Under the pieces are notes generated by a model. The model was not told the origin of the DNA. It saw only the letters and a list, made by a program, of their open reading frames with translations, and did not search any database. DNA of 64,000 bases, taken from NCBI GenBank assembly GCA_036702865.1, contig DATNQD010000059.1:124001-188000 (forward strand), in the 5' to 3' direction. The position numbers and the translations under genes are program-made. Shown here piece by piece: positions 35,896 to 44,645 of the stretch. Source of the stretch: Trichocoleus sp. GTDB lineage: Bacteria > Cyanobacteriota > Cyanobacteriia > Elainellales > Elainellaceae. The first letter of the stretch is position 1. Each line of letters opens with the position of its first letter.

Positions 35896-36633
35896 ATGGC
35901 AGCGAAATCTTCAAAATCCTACCGGATCCGGGAAAGTGCAAGAGCAAAGCACGTCAGCATCAGAGTCTCCCACTTGGGGGAGGTAGAAGTTGTTGTGCCC
36001 AAAGGCTTCGATCGCCGCAAACTGCCAGAAATCCTCGAAAAACGTAAGGACTGGATCGCCAAAACGACGCAGCACATTGTTGCAGAAAGACAGTCGATCG
36101 CCTCATCTGCTGCTTCGGAAGGAGCCGGGACGATGCCAAAGGCACTCTGTCTCCAGGCAATTGGTGAAGACTGGACAGTGCAATATGAGGCAAAAGAAGG
36201 CGGATCGATCCTGCCGATCGCCAAAAATCACCAAATCATCGTGGCTGCTCCTGACTCTGAGCAAGTTGGCTACAGGCTGCTGCGCCACTGGCTAACTCGC
36301 AAAGCCGAACTTCACCTCATCCCCTGGTTACGGCATTTGAGCCAGGAGCTAGACCTGCCTTTTAATCGGGCAGCGGTGCGGGGGCAAAAAACGCTTTGGG
36401 CAAGCTGTTCCGGCAAGAAAAACATTAGCTTGAACTACAAGCTGCTCTTTCTGCCGCCGCATTTGGTTCGCTATGTCCTGATTCACGAACTCTGCCACAC
36501 CATTCATCTGAACCATTCACCCAAATATTGGGCACTTGTTGCTGAGAAGGAGCCCGACTATAAGCAGCTTGATACAGACCTGAACCGGGCTTGGGTCTAT
36601 GTGCCAGAATGGGTTGAACGTTCGCTTGACTAA
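35896..36633 (+). CDS. YgjP-like (DUF45) M48-type metallopeptidase
   Basis: 245 residues. Zinc signature HELCHTIHLNHSPKYWALV contains HExxH and the downstream His of the family, and LWASCSGKKNISLNYKL is the preceding conserved block (usually WGSCS). The N-terminal strand region VSIRVSHLGEVEVVVPKG is also typical. YgjP-type proteins are often found with or fused to restriction or nucleic-acid genes, but none is here. Substrates unknown. Confidence 0.88.
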   Translation: MAAKSSKSYRIRESARAKHVSIRVSHLGEVEVVVPKGFDRRKLPEILEKRKDWIAKTTQHIVAERQSIASSAASEGAGTMPKALCLQAIGEDWTVQYEAKEGGSILPIAKNHQIIVAAPDSEQVGYRLLRHWLTRKAELHLIPWLRHLSQELDLPFNRAAVRGQKTLWASCSGKKNISLNYKLLFLPPHLVRYVLIHELCHTIHLNHSPKYWALVAEKEPDYKQLDTDLNRAWVYVPEWVERSLD

Positions 36634-36684
36634 AAGCCAAATATCAGGTTAATTCTACCAGGACAAATGGGGCATCCTGAATGA

Positions 36685-36710
36685 AGGGACACCCCCGATC
36701 GTCCCTATTT
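36685..36710 (+). terminator. Weak terminator-like hairpin after the metallopeptidase gene
   Basis: AGGGAC (36685-36690) pairs with GTCCCT (36701-36706) over a 10-base loop and is followed by ATTTTCATTT. The stem is only six pairs and the T-tract is interrupted. Confidence 0.4.
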
Positions 36711-36780
36711 TCATTTGCCACGTGACATCTTCAAAAGCGATTGGGGCTATCCCCTGCACTCCCTGTCCTGAGTCATTTGA

Positions 36781-38472
36781 ATGAAACCAACCTGGAAGCA
36801 GATTTATCCCTGGATCAAAACCGCAGTGTTGAATCTAGACACGATCGACTCATTGCTGCAACAGGTCGTAGACCAAATTTCTCGCGTCTATGGTGCAGAA
36901 TGCCTTTTGTGGACGGGGTTAGAACTTGATGGCACAGATGCAGTGCGAGTCTACGCGACAGCAGGGGCAGCCGACCTTTATCGATCGAGCTTGAGTTTAG
37001 TGCAGCTTTCCTCTGCTGCCTCCGAAGAAACCCAGGCAGCTCAAAGTTCAGTTGAGGTTTTCTATCCGCGATCGCTCCCGGTCTGGCTGTTAGAACAGCA
37101 GCAGTCTCCTCAGCTAATGCAGCTTGAAGCAGGCGACTTAATTGTGCCGCTCACCAATCGGGGTGGTTGTCCTGATGAAGCGATTCCAGCCAGTTGGCTT
37201 TCGGTTGCCAGTCCACTTCAGTTTGTATTGCAGCTAAGCCGTCCCTCGGTAGACGCGTCCTCAGTGGAGCCGAGTGACGCATCGCCAGAACCTCAACTAA
37301 GTTTTGCCAAGATTCAAGGCTGGAGTTGGGATGAGCTGGAGTCTTTAGAGGTGATGGGAAGCCAGCTTGGTTTAGCCTACAGCACGCTTTACTGGCGGCA
37401 ACGATTGGAGCAATCTCGACAGCAGGCGGCTTTGGTCGGGCGAATTTCCCATTTGCTGAATTCGACGCTAAATCCAGATGAAATTGTCGGGCGAATTGTG
37501 GCTGAGTTGGGCTATGGGTTACAGTGCGATCGATCGATTCTGGTGGATCTGCGGTTTAACCCAGTCAATATCCTGGCAGTGTGGGATCAGCCTGATCGCC
37601 AAATCATCCCATTAGAGGAACGCCAAGCCGATCGCCATTACTGGCAAAACGTGATTGAGATGTTTACGCAAGGCGGCGCTTCTTATCTGCAACTGAGCAA
37701 AAATCAACCCGAACCCGAACCTCTACAGCAGTGGTTAGAGGCGATCGGCGTCCAGTCTGTTCTGTTGGTGCCACTGTTTATTCAGGAAGAATTTTTTGGC
37801 GCTGTTGCTTTGATGTTTTACCAGCAAGAGCGGACTTATTTGATTGATGAACTCCAGACCGTTCGCCGTGTTGCAGACCAAGCCGCCATTGCCCTCACCA
37901 ATGCCCAGAACTATCAGAGTCTCTGGCATAAAAAAGAATTCTTGCGACAGCAAAATAACACGCTGCAACAGGAAATGATGCAAGACGAACTGACTCACCT
38001 GATGAACCGTCGATCGCTGGAGCGAGAACTGGAGCAGCTCAGCACCGCAACCGTTTGGTCTGTCCAGCCTACCTTTAGCATCGTCGCCTGTGATATTGAT
38101 TACTTTAAGCAGGTTAACGATGTTTACGGTCATCTCATTGGGGACGAAGTGCTGCAAGAACTTGCCCAGCGGATTCAAGGACAACTGCGCCGAGGCACTC
38201 CTGCCTATCGCTATGGTGGCGAAGAATTTGTGATTATTTTGACCGACACGCCGCTTGAACAAGCTGCTGATGTGGCAGAAAGGCTGCGTCGCACGATCCG
38301 CAATTCGCCCATCAAAACCAGAGTTGGGGTTGTCGAAATTACTGCCAGCTTTGGCGTTGCTCAACAAGACCTGAACCGTGATCGAAATGCCTGGGAAGTG
38401 TTGCATCGAGCCGATCAAGCTCTCTATGAAGCAAAGCGGCAAGGACGCGATCGAGTTGCTGGTATGGCATAA
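36781..38472 (+). CDS. GAF-GGDEF diguanylate cyclase
   Basis: 563 residues. A ~200-residue N-terminal sensory region, possibly a degenerate GAF, is followed by a clear GAF domain (about 220-375: ISHLLNSTLNPDEIVGRIVAELG, VLLVPLFIQEEFFGAVALMFY) and a GGDEF domain (about 395-560) with RYGGEEFVIIL (GGEEF at 479-483), DIDYFKQVNDVYGHLIGDE and ASFGVA. The active-site GGEEF is intact, so c-di-GMP synthesis is expected. No inhibitory RxxD site directly upstream is obvious. No EAL domain. The signal is unknown; no signal peptide or membrane segment is evident, so it is probably cytosolic. Confidence 0.9.
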   Translation: MKPTWKQIYPWIKTAVLNLDTIDSLLQQVVDQISRVYGAECLLWTGLELDGTDAVRVYATAGAADLYRSSLSLVQLSSAASEETQAAQSSVEVFYPRSLPVWLLEQQQSPQLMQLEAGDLIVPLTNRGGCPDEAIPASWLSVASPLQFVLQLSRPSVDASSVEPSDASPEPQLSFAKIQGWSWDELESLEVMGSQLGLAYSTLYWRQRLEQSRQQAALVGRISHLLNSTLNPDEIVGRIVAELGYGLQCDRSILVDLRFNPVNILAVWDQPDRQIIPLEERQADRHYWQNVIEMFTQGGASYLQLSKNQPEPEPLQQWLEAIGVQSVLLVPLFIQEEFFGAVALMFYQQERTYLIDELQTVRRVADQAAIALTNAQNYQSLWHKKEFLRQQNNTLQQEMMQDELTHLMNRRSLERELEQLSTATVWSVQPTFSIVACDIDYFKQVNDVYGHLIGDEVLQELAQRIQGQLRRGTPAYRYGGEEFVIILTDTPLEQAADVAERLRRTIRNSPIKTRVGVVEITASFGVAQQDLNRDRNAWEVLHRADQALYEAKRQGRDRVAGMA

Positions 38473-38946
38473 GGAAAATGGAGCAGCAGAATTATGGGGG
38501 ATCGAGGAGAGAGGCGCATTGGTTTGTCCCTGGAACAGGATGATCAGCAGCGCTGCACAAAGACTGAGCAAAATAATTCCGTTGGAATAGACGAGTCGAT
38601 CGCCCAACAGCGAGAGTTGTCGGGGGAGAAAGCCATCCCGGGAAAGGAAATAGCAGAGGCGCGGAAAGTCAGCAAAGCTAGTATTGGCTGCCAGCAGTAA
38701 AATCAGCAGCGTTGCCTCCTGAAATCAATGAGCTACATTCCACGGCATGATTTTGTGGCATGGTTGACCAGGGAGAACAAGGGTCGAATCGCGGTATCAG
38801 TTGTAGGATGAATGAACACAGCGTCGCAGAATTAAGATAGCCAACGCTCGATCGCAGCATCGTTTTTTCGAGATCAGATCAAGATCCCCAGTTGATTGTC
38901 TTGTTCTTCCGCCTCTATTCCTACAGTCAGTGCACTGCTTCTTCCC
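38473..38946. other. Gap between GGDEF gene and era (474 bases)
   Basis: Holds the permease fragment (38515-38724). The remaining 38725-38946 shows no gene; the era promoter should be in this part. No terminator could be recognised after the GGDEF gene. Confidence 0.5.
38515..38724 (-). pseudogene. Fragment of an APC-type amino-acid permease
   Basis: Within the 474-base gap after the GGDEF gene, the minus strand encodes about 70 residues that read like the middle of a cyanobacterial APC permease: LILLLAANTSFADFPRL, YFLSRDGFLPRQLSLLGD and RLVYSNGIILLSL, then a hydrophobic helix ending FQGQTNA. The frame is closed upstream by TGA at 38725-38727 and diverges just after 38515, where full-length proteins continue into the next helix. 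There is no start codon. It is a decayed remnant of a transporter of more than 500 residues. I infer deletion on both sides. Confidence 0.8.
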
Positions 38947-39915
38947 ATGACCGATCGCCCCCCCCAAGACTACGCTGATCCGCTGCTCTCCTTTAATGAA
39001 CCCCTCATTCCGACGGCTCCTCCAGGCTTCAAATCTGGTTTCGTGGGCATTGTTGGTCGTCCAAATGTGGGCAAATCGACTTTGATGAATCGCCTGGTCG
39101 GACAAAAAATTGCCATTACTTCTCCCGTCGCCCAAACCACCCGAAATCGGTTGCGCGGCATTCTCACCACGCCTGAAGCCCAAATCATTTTTGTTGACAC
39201 GCCTGGAATTCATAAGCCGCATCATCAGTTAGGCGAAGTGCTGGTCAAAAATGCTCAAATCGCGATTCATTCAGTCGATGTCGTCCTGTTTGTAGTTGAT
39301 GGTTCAGTTCCGGCAGGCAGGGGCGATCGGTATGTGGCAGAACTGATTGGGCGGACTGAAACCCCAGTGATCCTGGGACTGAACAAAATTGATCAGCAGC
39401 CAGAACAAGCTGAACCGATCGATCAGAGCTACATTGAAATTGCTCAGGAGCAAAACTGGTCTGTTATCAAATTTTCGGCGTTAACAGGCGAAGGACAGGC
39501 AACGCTCCAAGCCCAACTCAATAACGCGCTTGATCCTGGACCTTATTACTATCCGCCCAATCTTGTTACCGACCAGCCCGAACGCTTCATCATGGGCGAA
39601 CTGATCCGAGAACAAATCTTGCTGCATACCCGTGAAGAAGTGCCTCACTCGGTTGCCATTGGGATCGATCGCGTTGAGGAAGCGCCAGATATCACCCGAA
39701 TTCTTGCCACAATTCACGTAGAACGCAGTTCTCAAAAAGGCATTTTGATCGGCAAAGGTGGGCAGATGCTCAAGACGATCGGTTCTGATGCGCGTCAGCA
39801 GATTCAAAAGCTGATTATGGGCAAGGTCTATCTCGAACTCTTTGTCAAAGTCCAACCTAAGTGGCGGCAGTCACGACTGCACCTGGCAGAGTTTGGCTAT
39901 CGTGTTGAGGAATAG
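38947..39915 (+). CDS. era: GTPase Era
   Basis: The ATG at 38947 (MTDRPPQDYADPLL) gives 322 residues; a TTG 17 codons upstream is open but lacks support. G1 GRPNVGKST, G2 region QTTRNRLRG, G3 VDTPGIH, G4 GLNKIDQQ and a C-terminal KH domain with LIGKGGQMLKTIGSDARQQI. Era binds 16S rRNA near its 3' end and assists 30S assembly. The N-terminal ~25 residues before the G domain are an extension common in cyanobacterial proteins. Confidence 0.95.
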   Translation: MTDRPPQDYADPLLSFNEPLIPTAPPGFKSGFVGIVGRPNVGKSTLMNRLVGQKIAITSPVAQTTRNRLRGILTTPEAQIIFVDTPGIHKPHHQLGEVLVKNAQIAIHSVDVVLFVVDGSVPAGRGDRYVAELIGRTETPVILGLNKIDQQPEQAEPIDQSYIEIAQEQNWSVIKFSALTGEGQATLQAQLNNALDPGPYYYPPNLVTDQPERFIMGELIREQILLHTREEVPHSVAIGIDRVEEAPDITRILATIHVERSSQKGILIGKGGQMLKTIGSDARQQIQKLIMGKVYLELFVKVQPKWRQSRLHLAEFGYRVEE

Positions 39916-40291
39916 CGATTCAAACAGCAGATGTCAGCGGTTTAATCTTCAGGAGATAAGGGACGTCTCTCTGTAACTAAAGCATTATTTAATACTTCGG
40001 TTGCTTGGAGTCAGCGATCCTGGTTGAAGAATTGGGAATGATAGACAAACAATGATAGGCAAACAATGTTGTTTCAAGGATAGGTTTCTGCTGCAGTAGA
40101 TTTGTTTCCTCGATCGAGGTTGAATCAAATCTACCAGTGCTGTTCAAACCCTCCAAATCTCTTGCTCTGGCTGCCTTAACCATCTGCCCCCTTTGTACCA
40201 GGGCTGTGCTTCAAAGACTGTGTTCATGCGCCCCCATCCTGCCTTCAAAAGCAATGCTGTTCCCCTACGGCAGTGCGCTTGAAACCCCTTA
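39916..40291. other. Intergenic, 376 bases, with repeat and long palindrome
   Basis: AATGATAGACAAAC (40037-40050) is tandemly repeated with one change at 40051-40064. A nested inverted repeat lies at 40096-40134: outer arms GTAGATTTG / CAAATCTAC around an inner perfect palindrome CCTCGATCGAGG. It may be an era terminator without T-run or an operator for the histidine kinase gene. No coding frame. Confidence 0.5.
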
Positions 40292-42607
40292 TTGAGTTCT
40301 TGCGTTGTGGCTCAACATTCGGCTGATCCTTTGTTTTCTGATCACGGAGCAACCCGAGACGCTTCTATTCAGGTAAATGCTCAATCTCGTTCAGAAATTT
40401 TAGTAACCCAGTTTGTAGCGCAACCGTCGCGTCCTTCAGTGACAGTTCCACCATCTATTCACTTCACCCTCGACCTGGCAGGAACAATTCTGGCAGTGAA
40501 TCCACAGAGTGCTTCTTCGCTTGGCTATACCGTCAGCGATCTGTTGGGTCGCTCTGTCATGAGTTTATTTTTGCGTTCAGACGAGGCTTGTCTTCAATCG
40601 GCACTAGATGCCTGTCGCTTGGAACCAGATCAGGCTCAGCAAGCAATTCTTCATTTGGCGGCTCCCAACTACCGCTTTGTCGTTCAGCAAGTAACAGTTC
40701 AAGTACTCCAGGGAAGTGCCCCAATACCGATCGTCCTACTAACCTGCGAGAATGCTCAACTCCATGTTGTCCAGGAACCAACTTTCTTAGATCGAGCCAT
40801 TCAGCAGCAAGCAAAGTGGGAAAAACTGCTGCAAGTCATCGCTCAAGCAGCACGACAGTCGTTTGAACTCACGTTTGTTCTGAGTACGGCAGTCAATGAA
40901 GTGCGGCAAATTCTGCATACCGATCGCGTTTTGATTTATCGATCGCACACCCGCACAACGGGCAGTATTTTGGTAGAGTCTGTTGCGGCAACCTGCGAGG
41001 CTCTCCAGACTCATCCTGATGCCAACCGTGCTTTTCAGCAGTTTTGTATACAGTGGCAAAATGGCGCTGCTGTTATTCCCAGTGGGCTAGATCAGTTCAC
41101 CTGCGATCAGCTTTATGTTCAGGCAGAAGCCATGATTCCGGTGATGCTCCAAGATGAGCTTTGGGGATTTTTGGCTGTGCATCATTGTCACGGCGATCGG
41201 CTTTGGGAACCCTGGGAACTGAACTTGCTGCAACAGTTGGCAACTCACCTGGAAAGCGTTATCCAACAGGCTGAACTCTACCGCGAAGTGCGACGGCTCA
41301 ACTCAACGCTAGAACGGCAAATTCAGGCGCAGACTGCCGAACTTCAGCTTGCCTTTGAGTTTGAGGAAACGCTGAAGCGAATCACCGATAACGTGCGCGA
41401 TAGTCTGGATGAGAAGCAAATTTTAGAGACGGCTGTCAAAGAACTAGTACAGGCAGTGGGCATTAGCTGCTGTAATGCGGCGCTCTATAACCTGGAAACT
41501 GGAGTTTCTACAGTTCACTACGAATACACTACCGATCTCTTCCCTTATCAAGGGCGCAGTGTCTCGCTCGACGCTTTCCCCGAAATCTACTGTCAACTCT
41601 TGCAAGAACAAGCATTCCAGTTCTGTTCGCTTGTTCCCAATCCAGTTCGAGGGCGGGTGTCAATGCTGGCTTGTCCCATTTTTGATAACAAGGGAGTTCT
41701 AGGTGATTTATGGCTGATTAATCAGTCTTATTACGGCTTCACAAAGCAAGACATTCGGCTGGTACAGCAGGTTGCGAATCAGTGTGCGATCGCCTTGCGG
41801 CAGGCAAGGTTGTATCAGGCGGCGCAGGCACAGGTTGAGGAATTAGAGCGGCTCAGTCGCTTGAAGGATGATTTTTTGAGTACGGTGTCTCACGAACTCC
41901 GCACGCCAATGGCAAACATTAAAATGTCGATCCAGATGCTGACAGTAGCCCTGAAGCAAGCCGGAGCACTGGAAGAACAAGGCACGAAAGCTATCCAATA
42001 CCTCAAAATTTTGCAGAGCGAGTGTCAGCGTGAAATTAGCCTAATTAATAATCTGCTTGACCTGTCGCGGCTTGACTCTGATTTGCAGCCCCTCAATCTG
42101 GTACAGATCAACCTTGCTTCCTGGTTGCCTGTCGTCGCTCAACCCTTCCTCGATCGCATTCAAGAACACCAGCAACAGCTAGAAATTCAAGTAGCTGCCA
42201 ACCTACCCGCTTACACAACCGACCTCTCGCATCTAGAGCGCATCGTGAATGAACTGCTGCAAAATGCGTGCAAATATACCCCTGCTAGAGAAACGATCGC
42301 CATTTCTGCCCAACTCGTTCCATCAGAACCGACTTCAGGAGAAGCAAACGCTACAACTGCGGCTCCAAACCCTCCGCTGTTCTGCCTCTGCGTTAGCAAT
42401 ACGGGCATTGAGATTCCGGCTGAAGAATTGCCCCGCGTCTTTGATAAGTTTTATCGCATCCCCAATCATGACCCCTGGCAGCATGGTGGTACAGGCTTAG
42501 GGTTGGCACTGGTGAAAAAACTGGCAGAACGTCTCCAGGGACAGATCAAGGTAGAAAGTACAGCCGGACGAACCAGCTTTTTGCTTCTGCTCCCCCTTCA
42601 ACCCTGA
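40292..42607 (+). CDS. PAS-GAF-GAF sensor histidine kinase
   Basis: 771 residues from a TTG at 40292; GTG at 40307 is an equal alternative and no ATG is near. PAS (about 45-110, LDLAGTILAVNPQSASSLGY), first GAF (about 170-330, with VLIYRSHTR of the phytochrome-like type but no obvious bilin Cys), a short coiled coil, second GAF (about 350-510), then HisKA with His534 in TVSHELRTPMANIKMS, N box LLQNACKYTP and G2 GGTGLGLALVKKL. The G1 box reads SNTGIEIPAEEL with Asn703 where many kinases have Asp; this VSNTG form recurs in cyanobacterial kinases. No receiver domain or partner regulator is adjacent. Confidence 0.88.
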   Translation: MSSCVVAQHSADPLFSDHGATRDASIQVNAQSRSEILVTQFVAQPSRPSVTVPPSIHFTLDLAGTILAVNPQSASSLGYTVSDLLGRSVMSLFLRSDEACLQSALDACRLEPDQAQQAILHLAAPNYRFVVQQVTVQVLQGSAPIPIVLLTCENAQLHVVQEPTFLDRAIQQQAKWEKLLQVIAQAARQSFELTFVLSTAVNEVRQILHTDRVLIYRSHTRTTGSILVESVAATCEALQTHPDANRAFQQFCIQWQNGAAVIPSGLDQFTCDQLYVQAEAMIPVMLQDELWGFLAVHHCHGDRLWEPWELNLLQQLATHLESVIQQAELYREVRRLNSTLERQIQAQTAELQLAFEFEETLKRITDNVRDSLDEKQILETAVKELVQAVGISCCNAALYNLETGVSTVHYEYTTDLFPYQGRSVSLDAFPEIYCQLLQEQAFQFCSLVPNPVRGRVSMLACPIFDNKGVLGDLWLINQSYYGFTKQDIRLVQQVANQCAIALRQARLYQAAQAQVEELERLSRLKDDFLSTVSHELRTPMANIKMSIQMLTVALKQAGALEEQGTKAIQYLKILQSECQREISLINNLLDLSRLDSDLQPLNLVQINLASWLPVVAQPFLDRIQEHQQQLEIQVAANLPAYTTDLSHLERIVNELLQNACKYTPARETIAISAQLVPSEPTSGEANATTAAPNPPLFCLCVSNTGIEIPAEELPRVFDKFYRIPNHDPWQHGGTGLGLALVKKLAERLQGQIKVESTAGRTSFLLLLPLQP

Positions 42608-42636
42608 CCCCTTCAACCCTAAATCCCGCTGACGAC

Positions 42637-43575
42637 TCACGACATCTGCCCGATCGCCTCAACCACCAGTTGTGAGATGAAGGGCAAGATTGCCTCATTT
42701 TTGCTTGCGGATTTGCCTTCAGTAAATACCACCAGCACATAGGGGCGTAGCCCTGGAATTTCAACGTAAGCGGCATCATGACGCACCTGACTTGTCCAGC
42801 CTGCCTTAGACCAGAATTGGGCAGTTGGGGGTAAACCTCCTCCAAGAAAGCCACTCACTTGATTTTCTGGGTCAGATGCCAGAACGGTGGGATCAAGGCT
42901 GCGCTTCATCAATGCCATCATTGCCTGCGATCGAGCTGCCGATACTGCGACCCCACCAACAATACTATGCAGTAATCGGGTGGTAGCCTCCGTCGTCAAC
43001 ATGTTTCGGTTCTCCATTGCTGCCCCTAAAAACGCTCGCTCTCGTCCATAAGGACCATCCCCCCAAGTTTTCTGATTAATATTGATGCTTTCTAGCTCAA
43101 TCCAACCGAGTGACTGAAAGTAGCGGTTGACGATATTACGCTGATATTGCCAGGTTTCAAAAGGTCCAGACGAGAGTTCTGGTCCGCTTGTGGTTCCGGT
43201 AAGCACATCAACCACTAGCCCAGTAGCATCGTTGCTGGAGTCGATAATCATGTCCTGAATTGCCCGATCGAGTTCTGGCGAGGGCTGAATCATGCCCTTT
43301 TCAAGCCATTCCTCCACGGCAACCAGATAAAACAGCTTTACCACACTTGCTGGATACATCCTTTCTACGCCCCGGTAGGAAAAGCCTCGCATGGAATATT
43401 TCCAAAACTCTTCAGGCGTTAAGGCACCTCCTGTATTAACCGGAACTGGCTCATCATAAAGAATCCAGGTCAGGGCAAGCTGAGTACGAGTTAACCCTGA
43501 AAAGGTGTTCCATGTTGCTTCCAGGATTCGATCGCCCCATTGCGCTAATTGCTCATCGCGCCGGAAAAATGGCAT
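42637..43575 (-). CDS. Class A beta-lactamase-like serine hydrolase
   Basis: 312 residues without a clear signal peptide. SxxK motif at Ser77-Lys80 (YPASVVK), SxN-like SSND (113-116) and a KTG-like WSKAGWTS near the C-terminus follow the class A penicillin-binding fold. Such cyanobacterial proteins may hydrolyse beta-lactams or act on peptidoglycan peptides; neither can be decided here. The missing export signal is notable for a wall enzyme. It is divergent from the NlpC/P60 gene, so the pair may be linked to wall turnover. Confidence 0.85.
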   Translation of the reverse strand: MPFFRRDEQLAQWGDRILEATWNTFSGLTRTQLALTWILYDEPVPVNTGGALTPEEFWKYSMRGFSYRGVERMYPASVVKLFYLVAVEEWLEKGMIQPSPELDRAIQDMIIDSSNDATGLVVDVLTGTTSGPELSSGPFETWQYQRNIVNRYFQSLGWIELESININQKTWGDGPYGRERAFLGAAMENRNMLTTEATTRLLHSIVGGVAVSAARSQAMMALMKRSLDPTVLASDPENQVSGFLGGGLPPTAQFWSKAGWTSQVRHDAAYVEIPGLRPYVLVVFTEGKSASKNEAILPFISQLVVEAIGQMS

Positions 43576-43739
43576 CGTCAGACCTCATGATAGAGAGTGA
43601 AGAAGGATCATAGAGGATAGTGGGGCTGTTACAGAATGTCCTGCTTCGACTTCTGATCCTGGCTGAGTTTGTAACTCGTTGCAAGCCCCTTGGCTCAATC
43701 GATCCTTCTTCCTTAACCCTCATCCCCTGTCACAGTTCT

Positions 43740-44474
43740 GTGGTTACTCTTTCCTTCTTAAAAACAGCGATCGATGTCGGGCAGTCGTTGGAATATCAGT
43801 GTCAGGCAAACCTGAACCTTTACGATTCACCTGCTCTGGAAAGCCTGGCAACCCAAGCCGTCGCTGGACGACAATTGCGCGTGTTATCGTTGCCGATTGA
43901 CAATTCAGGCCGTCTGACTGCCAACGCACTTCAGGTCAGGCTTTGTGAAGATGACTATCCGGGCTGGCTGCCTTTAGAAGATTTAGATTTACTAGATCTG
44001 GCTGAAACGCCTTATCGAGCGATCGGGTTTTCGGCAGCAGAAATTTCTGCCTGTTTGCCGAAAGTAATTGCCTTTGCTCATGCAGCGATGGCACAACCCA
44101 ATATTTATTTATGGGGAGGAACAGTCGGACCAAACTACGATTGTTCTGGGTTAATGCAAACTGCCTTTGCTTCAGTTGGAATCTGGATTCCCAGAGATGC
44201 TTACCAGCAAGAAGCTTTTGCCCAACCTGTCGCGATCGAGGCGACTCAACCGGGAGATTTAATCTTTTTTGGCACATCTCAACGCGCAACTCACGTTGGG
44301 CTTTACTTAGACGATGGCTTTTATATTCATAGCTCAGGACGGGATCAGGGTCGCAATGGGGTTGGCGTTGATGTTTTGTCTGAAGTGGGTGACAAAGTAA
44401 GCCAGACCTATTACCGTCAACTACGAGGGGCAGGAAGAATTGTGACTAGCTACCAACCTCAGCGATCGAGATAG
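43740..44474 (+). CDS. NlpC/P60 family gamma-D-glutamyl-diamino acid endopeptidase
   Basis: A GTG at 43740 gives 244 residues, matching the crystallised Nostoc and Anabaena homologues of about 235-245; a GTG at 43620 with AGAGGA upstream would add 40 residues without family similarity. N-terminal bacterial SH3-like domain (YQCQANLNLYDSP, CEDDYPGWLPLEDLDLL) followed by the NlpC/P60 catalytic domain: LWGGTVGPNYDCSGLMQTAF with the nucleophile Cys, THVGLYL and YIHSSG with the His residues. It cleaves between D-Glu and the diamino acid in muropeptides, in a recycling role. Confidence 0.9.
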   Translation: MVTLSFLKTAIDVGQSLEYQCQANLNLYDSPALESLATQAVAGRQLRVLSLPIDNSGRLTANALQVRLCEDDYPGWLPLEDLDLLDLAETPYRAIGFSAAEISACLPKVIAFAHAAMAQPNIYLWGGTVGPNYDCSGLMQTAFASVGIWIPRDAYQQEAFAQPVAIEATQPGDLIFFGTSQRATHVGLYLDDGFYIHSSGRDQGRNGVGVDVLSEVGDKVSQTYYRQLRGAGRIVTSYQPQRSR

Positions 44475-44491
44475 CGCTTTAAAATTCAGAA

Positions 44492-44530
44492 AGGGCATCG
44501 ACGACTGACCGTGTTTCGTCTCGATGCCCT
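44492..44530 (+). terminator. Strong hairpin between convergent genes
   Basis: AGGGCATCGACGA (44492-44504) pairs with TCGTCTCGATGCCCT (44516-44530) with a two-base bulge. No T-run follows on the plus strand, nor a clear one on the minus strand. It sits 17 bases after the NlpC/P60 stop and 116 bases before the end of the convergent gene, so it probably ends or protects the plus-strand transcript. Confidence 0.55.
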
Positions 44531-44645
44531 CGCTGGTTCGCTCCTCACACATTAGATAGAATAACAGACCATTTTTCATTTGTCACTCTTTTGACGCTGG
44601 TATGTCAGCTCTATGACAGATTGAGTTTGAGCCATAGAGTTTTGG

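Noticed and set aside
37735-38607. Long reading frame on the minus strand opposite the GGDEF gene
   Set aside because: Most of it is the antisense of the GGDEF coding region. Only its first part, outside the gene, matches a permease and is reported as a pseudogene fragment.
40292-42607. Asn in the kinase G1 box as a sign of inactivity
   Set aside because: The VSNTG form recurs in cyanobacterial kinases that keep the other boxes, so inactivity is not supported.
44539-44553. CTCCTCACAC motif resembling the Yfr1 small RNA core
   Set aside because: Yfr1 needs the core flanked by two hairpins with a terminator on the 3' side. Only the upstream hairpin is present here and no 3' hairpin or T-run follows.
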